NCBI GenBank assembly: GCA_900762805.1
Contig: CAAFHY010000107.1
Span: 1 to 9,083 of the forward strand
Direction of reading: 5' to 3'
Source of the DNA: Oscillospiraceae bacterium
Lineage (GTDB): Bacteria; Bacillota; Clostridia; Oscillospirales; Ruminococcaceae
Length of the DNA: 9,083 nt
Numbering within the stretch: the stretch's first letter is position 1; each line of letters starts with the position of its first letter. The notes below the pieces were generated by a model. That model did no database searches. It saw only the letters and a list, made by a program, of their open reading frames with translations, and was not told the DNA's origin. The position numbers were made by a program, and so were the translations under genes. This document shows, piece by piece, positions 5,827 to 9,083 of the stretch.

Positions 5827-6846
5827 TCACATAAGAAGCATGACCCAGAACGATGAGAAGAGCATCAGCCCGCCCGCGATGTAGGCGCCGATGCGGGAGG
5901 GGCCGGACTGCTTGCGGAGCCGCTGCTGGTATTCATCCTCGCTCCGGCTGCCGGCGCGCAGCTTTTTGAAGCGGCGCACGGATGAGCGGCGGAAAAACCA
6001 GACGGCGATGGCCGACAAAAGCAGGCGGAACACCAGAAAAACGATCGAGCTGATGTTGTAGATGGTGACCCAGCTCTCGATGGTGAGGCCGAGGAAGCTG
6101 CCGCTGTACAGGCCGTATTCGGTCATCAGAACGACGCCCATCGGCACCGAAACGAGCAGCTCGACGATACCGGACAGAATGGCGGCCCACCAGACGCGGC
6201 GGTAGGCAAAGTAGATCTCCGGTACAAGGAAGGCCGAAACCATCGGCCAATTGAGGAAGGAGCCGGATTTTTTCTGGCGGTACATCTGCATGAGATAGAA
6301 GCGGGCGTTCTGGCCGATGGCCGTTTTCCAGTCGGCCACGGGGATATCATAGAGGCTGTCGCCGATCTCCTTTTCAATGAGGTCGGGCTGCCCGAAGGAG
6401 GTCAGCAGGGGGACGCCCATGGGCTGCACCGGCGCGCGCTGGCCGAGCGGACAGCCGCAAAAGGAGCAGAACGAGCTGCCGGGCTGATTTTCGCGCCCGC
6501 AGTTGGGACAGACCGGCTTCTGCTGGCCGCCGGCCTGCTCCGGCCGCTGCGGCTGATCGGGGCTGTCGCCGCCCGCGCCGTTTTCACCGAAGGGAAGCTC
6601 GAAAAAGGGCGGGAAAAGACCGCCCTCGTTTTCCGGCTGGGGCTGGGCGGGGGCTGGCTCCGGCTGCGCCGGCGCCGAGGGCTGCCAGTCGTAGCGGCCG
6701 TGCTCGGCCTCATGGGCGCAGTGACCCAGCTGGTTGTAGCAGGCACGGTGATGCGGCGCGCCGCATTCGGGGCAGACGACGATATCATCCCCCTCTGCAA
6801 ATTTCTTCTGGCAGACGGGGCAAACTTCATTCAAATAGTGAAACAT
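5827..6846 (-). CDS. RING-like/zinc-ribbon membrane protein, DUF2628-like
   Basis: This 339-residue protein has unknown function but a clear architecture. Residues 9-45 form a prokaryotic RING-like zinc finger with spacing C9-x2-C12-x12-C25-x2-C28, H32/H33, C36, C43, H45. A Pro/Gln/Glu-rich linker (about 55-110) follows, then a zinc ribbon C113-x2-C116-x10-C127-x2-C130. The C-terminal half begins with a segment around 182-222 (FYLMQMYRQ, then FLNWPMVSAFLVPEIYFAYRR) that resembles the DUF2628 membrane family. About four membrane helices follow, near 201-217, 219-241, 260-284 and 320-338, with a basic loop at 285-315. The zinc modules would face the cytoplasm. Known bacterial proteins of this layout are common in Clostridia and lack an established function; nothing in the sequence proves ubiquitin-ligase activity. 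It starts at ATG 6846 behind AAAGGG, from a strong promoter with a dyad at the transcription start, and appears to be a single-gene unit. Confidence 0.85.
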   Translation of the reverse strand: MFHYLNEVCPVCQKKFAEGDDIVVCPECGAPHHRACYNQLGHCAHEAEHGRYDWQPSAPAQPEPAPAQPQPENEGGLFPPFFELPFGENGAGGDSPDQPQRPEQAGGQQKPVCPNCGRENQPGSSFCSFCGCPLGQRAPVQPMGVPLLTSFGQPDLIEKEIGDSLYDIPVADWKTAIGQNARFYLMQMYRQKKSGSFLNWPMVSAFLVPEIYFAYRRVWWAAILSGIVELLVSVPMGVVLMTEYGLYSGSFLGLTIESWVTIYNISSIVFLVFRLLLSAIAVWFFRRSSVRRFKKLRAGSRSEDEYQQRLRKQSGPSRIGAYIAGGLMLFSSFWVMLLM

Positions 6847-6863
6847 GGGTGACCCTTTCTTTC

Positions 6864-6878
6864 AGGGAAACTTTCCCT
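6864..6878. promoter_or_regulatory. Operator-like dyad AGGGAAA-N-TTTCCCT
   Basis: AGGGAAA (6864-6870) and TTTCCCT (6872-6878) form a perfect 7-bp dyad with a single central base. It would lie at about +5 to +19 of the transcript of the zinc-finger membrane protein gene, between the promoter and the ribosome site. A one-base centre cannot form a good RNA hairpin, so a binding site for a dimeric repressor is the more likely meaning. The regulator is unknown. Confidence 0.45.
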
Positions 6879-6888
6879 ATCGTAATGT

Positions 6889-6917
6889 ATTATAATGGCA
6901 GCGCCGGAAAAGGTCAA
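6889..6917 (-). promoter_or_regulatory. Sigma-A promoter of the zinc-finger membrane protein gene
   Basis: On the minus strand TTGACC (6912-6917), 17 bases and TATAAT (6889-6894) make the best promoter match in the window: five of six at -35 and six of six at -10, with ideal spacing. Transcription should start near 6882-6883, giving a leader of about 36 bases. Confidence 0.75.
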
Positions 6918-6978
6918 GCGGCGGAGGCGACTTTCACAAAGAATTCAACGGGCGGACATGCGGCGGACACATTTTGAA

Positions 6979-6995
6979 TTCCCGTCGGACGGGAA
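6979..6995. repeat. 17-bp palindrome TTCCCGTC-N-GACGGGAA
   Basis: TTCCCGTC (6979-6986) and GACGGGAA (6988-6995) are perfect complements around one base. It lies just past the terminator of the metallo-hydrolase operon and about 60 bases upstream of the -35 of the zinc-finger gene promoter. It could be a protein-binding site or part of the terminator region. Confidence 0.4.
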
Positions 6996-7000
6996 GCTCC

Positions 7001-7027
7001 AAAACGGCCCGCCATGCAGGCGGGCCG
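7001..7027 (-). terminator. Terminator of the glucosidase/metallo-hydrolase operon
   Basis: On the minus strand CGGCCCGCC (7019-7027) and GGCGGGCCG (7005-7013) form a perfect 9-bp stem with a 5-base loop, followed by TTTTGG (T run at 7001-7004). It lies about 30 bases beyond the stop of the metallo-hydrolase gene. Confidence 0.75.
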
Positions 7028-7056
7028 GCGGATAGACAAGGGCGGGCGGAAGGATT

Positions 7057-7926
7057 TTACCGGGTGATGCCATAGCCCAGATAATCAGCCAGGCGGTCAT
7101 CGTTGTAGATGAGAATGACGTGCTTGTACAAATGCTGCCAGCTTTTTCCCTTGTAAGGGGAAAAGGCCGTATGGAAAGGAAGATCGTTCCGGTAGTTCTG
7201 CGCCAGCTCCCAGGTAAAGCAATCGACCAGCTCATCCAATATGGCTGTGTCTGTAGGGGTGACGCCGTGCGCCGAAAAGATCTGTTGGACTTCGCCGCGC
7301 TGAGCCATCCGCTGCAGACGGCGGTAGGAGGTGAGGGCCACGCTGAAGGGCGCCTGCTCATCCGTGCTCAGTTGATACCACACGTTATGCCAGGAAACCA
7401 TATCGCCGGTGAAAAGGCGCTTTTTGTCCTTGTCCCACAGAGCCACATGACCATAGGAATGGCCGGGTATGTGCAGAACATGAAGAACTGTTCCGCCAAG
7501 GTCAAAGGTGTCGCCTTCACGCAGCAGGCGCGGGCGGCGCGTCATGTGGCAAGCGAGATAGTCCGCTTCATCGATGGCGCCGGACAACTCCGGCATTTTT
7601 TTCAGTCGGTAAACAAGAGCGGACTGCCGCATGGCGGCTGTGTCGTTGTGCAGCAGCTTGCCATAGTCTAGTTCATGGATGCAGGCATCCTCCCACCGGC
7701 AAAGGCCAAGTGCATGATCCGGGTCGCCGTGTGTCGCAACGGCTGTAACAGGAAGATTGGTGATCGAGCGTATGATGGGAAGAATATCCTCGTAGCCATA
7801 GCCTTGGTCGACGAGGAGCGCAGCATGCTCGCCCAAAATTAGATACTGATTGACTGATCCGGTTTCTACAATGACATAAAGGTCGTCGGCCAGTTTTCTT
7901 GTTTTATTAACAGCCGTACTCAGCAT
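7057..7926 (-). CDS. Metallo-beta-lactamase-fold hydrolase, substrate unknown
   Basis: This 289-residue protein, probably cytosolic, has no signal peptide or membrane segment. It shows the metallo-beta-lactamase fold: LLVDQGYG near 37-44, the metal motif H66-G-D68-P-D70-H71, H156 in PGHSYGH, D175 in FTGD and H220 in SAHG. The second histidine of the usual HxHxDH motif is Asp here; such HxDxDH variants exist in the superfamily and probably still bind metal, but the substrate cannot be deduced. Beyond about residue 225 there is an extra C-terminal region of about 65 residues. The ATG at 7926 has AAAGGA about 8 bases upstream, which overlaps the TGA of the glycosidase gene. The 12-base gap makes co-transcription and coupled translation very likely. 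A role in processing a product or by-product of sugar uptake is inference from context. The transcript ends at the hairpin at 7001-7027. Confidence 0.85.
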   Translation of the reverse strand: MLSTAVNKTRKLADDLYVIVETGSVNQYLILGEHAALLVDQGYGYEDILPIIRSITNLPVTAVATHGDPDHALGLCRWEDACIHELDYGKLLHNDTAAMRQSALVYRLKKMPELSGAIDEADYLACHMTRRPRLLREGDTFDLGGTVLHVLHIPGHSYGHVALWDKDKKRLFTGDMVSWHNVWYQLSTDEQAPFSVALTSYRRLQRMAQRGEVQQIFSAHGVTPTDTAILDELVDCFTWELAQNYRNDLPFHTAFSPYKGKSWQHLYKHVILIYNDDRLADYLGYGITR

Positions 7927-7938
7927 TTTGAATTCCTT

Positions 7939-9083
<1,145 letters not shown>

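Noticed and set aside
5827..6846. Reading the RING-like protein as a bacterial ubiquitin ligase system
   Set aside because: No ubiquitin-like, E1-, E2- or JAB-type gene lies nearby; zinc-ribbon membrane proteins of this kind are common in Clostridia without such a role.
7057..7926. Calling the metallo-beta-lactamase-fold protein an antibiotic resistance enzyme
   Set aside because: It has no signal peptide, has a variant metal motif and sits in a sugar operon; the fold alone does not indicate beta-lactam hydrolysis.

Overview
The window looks like chromosomal DNA of a GC-rich member of the Clostridia (Bacillota), probably Oscillospirales/Ruminococcaceae-like. The evidence is strong AGGAGG-type ribosome sites, TATAAT/TTGAC promoters, an OmpR/histidine-kinase pair, a zinc-ribbon/DUF2628-type membrane protein and a phospho-beta-glucosidase gene. 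The assignment to an order is inference. Most genes are GC-rich (about 65-70% in sampled lines), but the two edges are poorer in GC: about 42% in the small secreted-protein gene at the left and about 52% in the glucosidase gene at the right.

Layout from left to right. (1) 24-320, minus: a small secreted protein with a clear signal peptide. (2) 342-1253: about 0.9 kb with no convincing gene. It holds a possible minus-strand promoter, three hairpins that would lie in the leader of the small gene (two of them terminator-like), and two terminator-like hairpins behind nadE. (3) 1254-3173, minus: a complete glutamine-dependent NAD+ synthetase. (4) 3174-3321: a short divergent promoter region. (5) 3322-5407, plus: a two-component system, with an OmpR-type regulator and a membrane histidine kinase overlapping by 17 bases. 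(6) 5408-5826: non-coding, with a strong 14-bp-stem terminator. (7) 5827-6846, minus: a membrane protein with a RING-like zinc finger, a zinc ribbon and DUF2628-like membrane segments, preceded by the best promoter in the window and a perfect dyad at the predicted transcription start. (8) 7057-7926 and 7939-9083, minus: a metallo-beta-lactamase-fold hydrolase translated 12 bases behind a family 1 glycoside hydrolase that runs off the right edge. The pair ends at a terminator at 7001-7027.

How they fit together: nadE makes the last step of NAD. The two-component pair senses an unknown extracytoplasmic signal and may control itself or its neighbours. The glucosidase and the metallo-hydrolase form an operon that probably continues upstream, perhaps with PTS transport genes. 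No CRISPR array, transposase, rRNA, tRNA or phage gene was seen. No clear new multi-gene system stands out. The best leads are the terminator 46 bases upstream of the secreted-protein start, the RING/zinc-ribbon membrane protein with its operator-like dyad, and the glucosidase/metallo-hydrolase pair.
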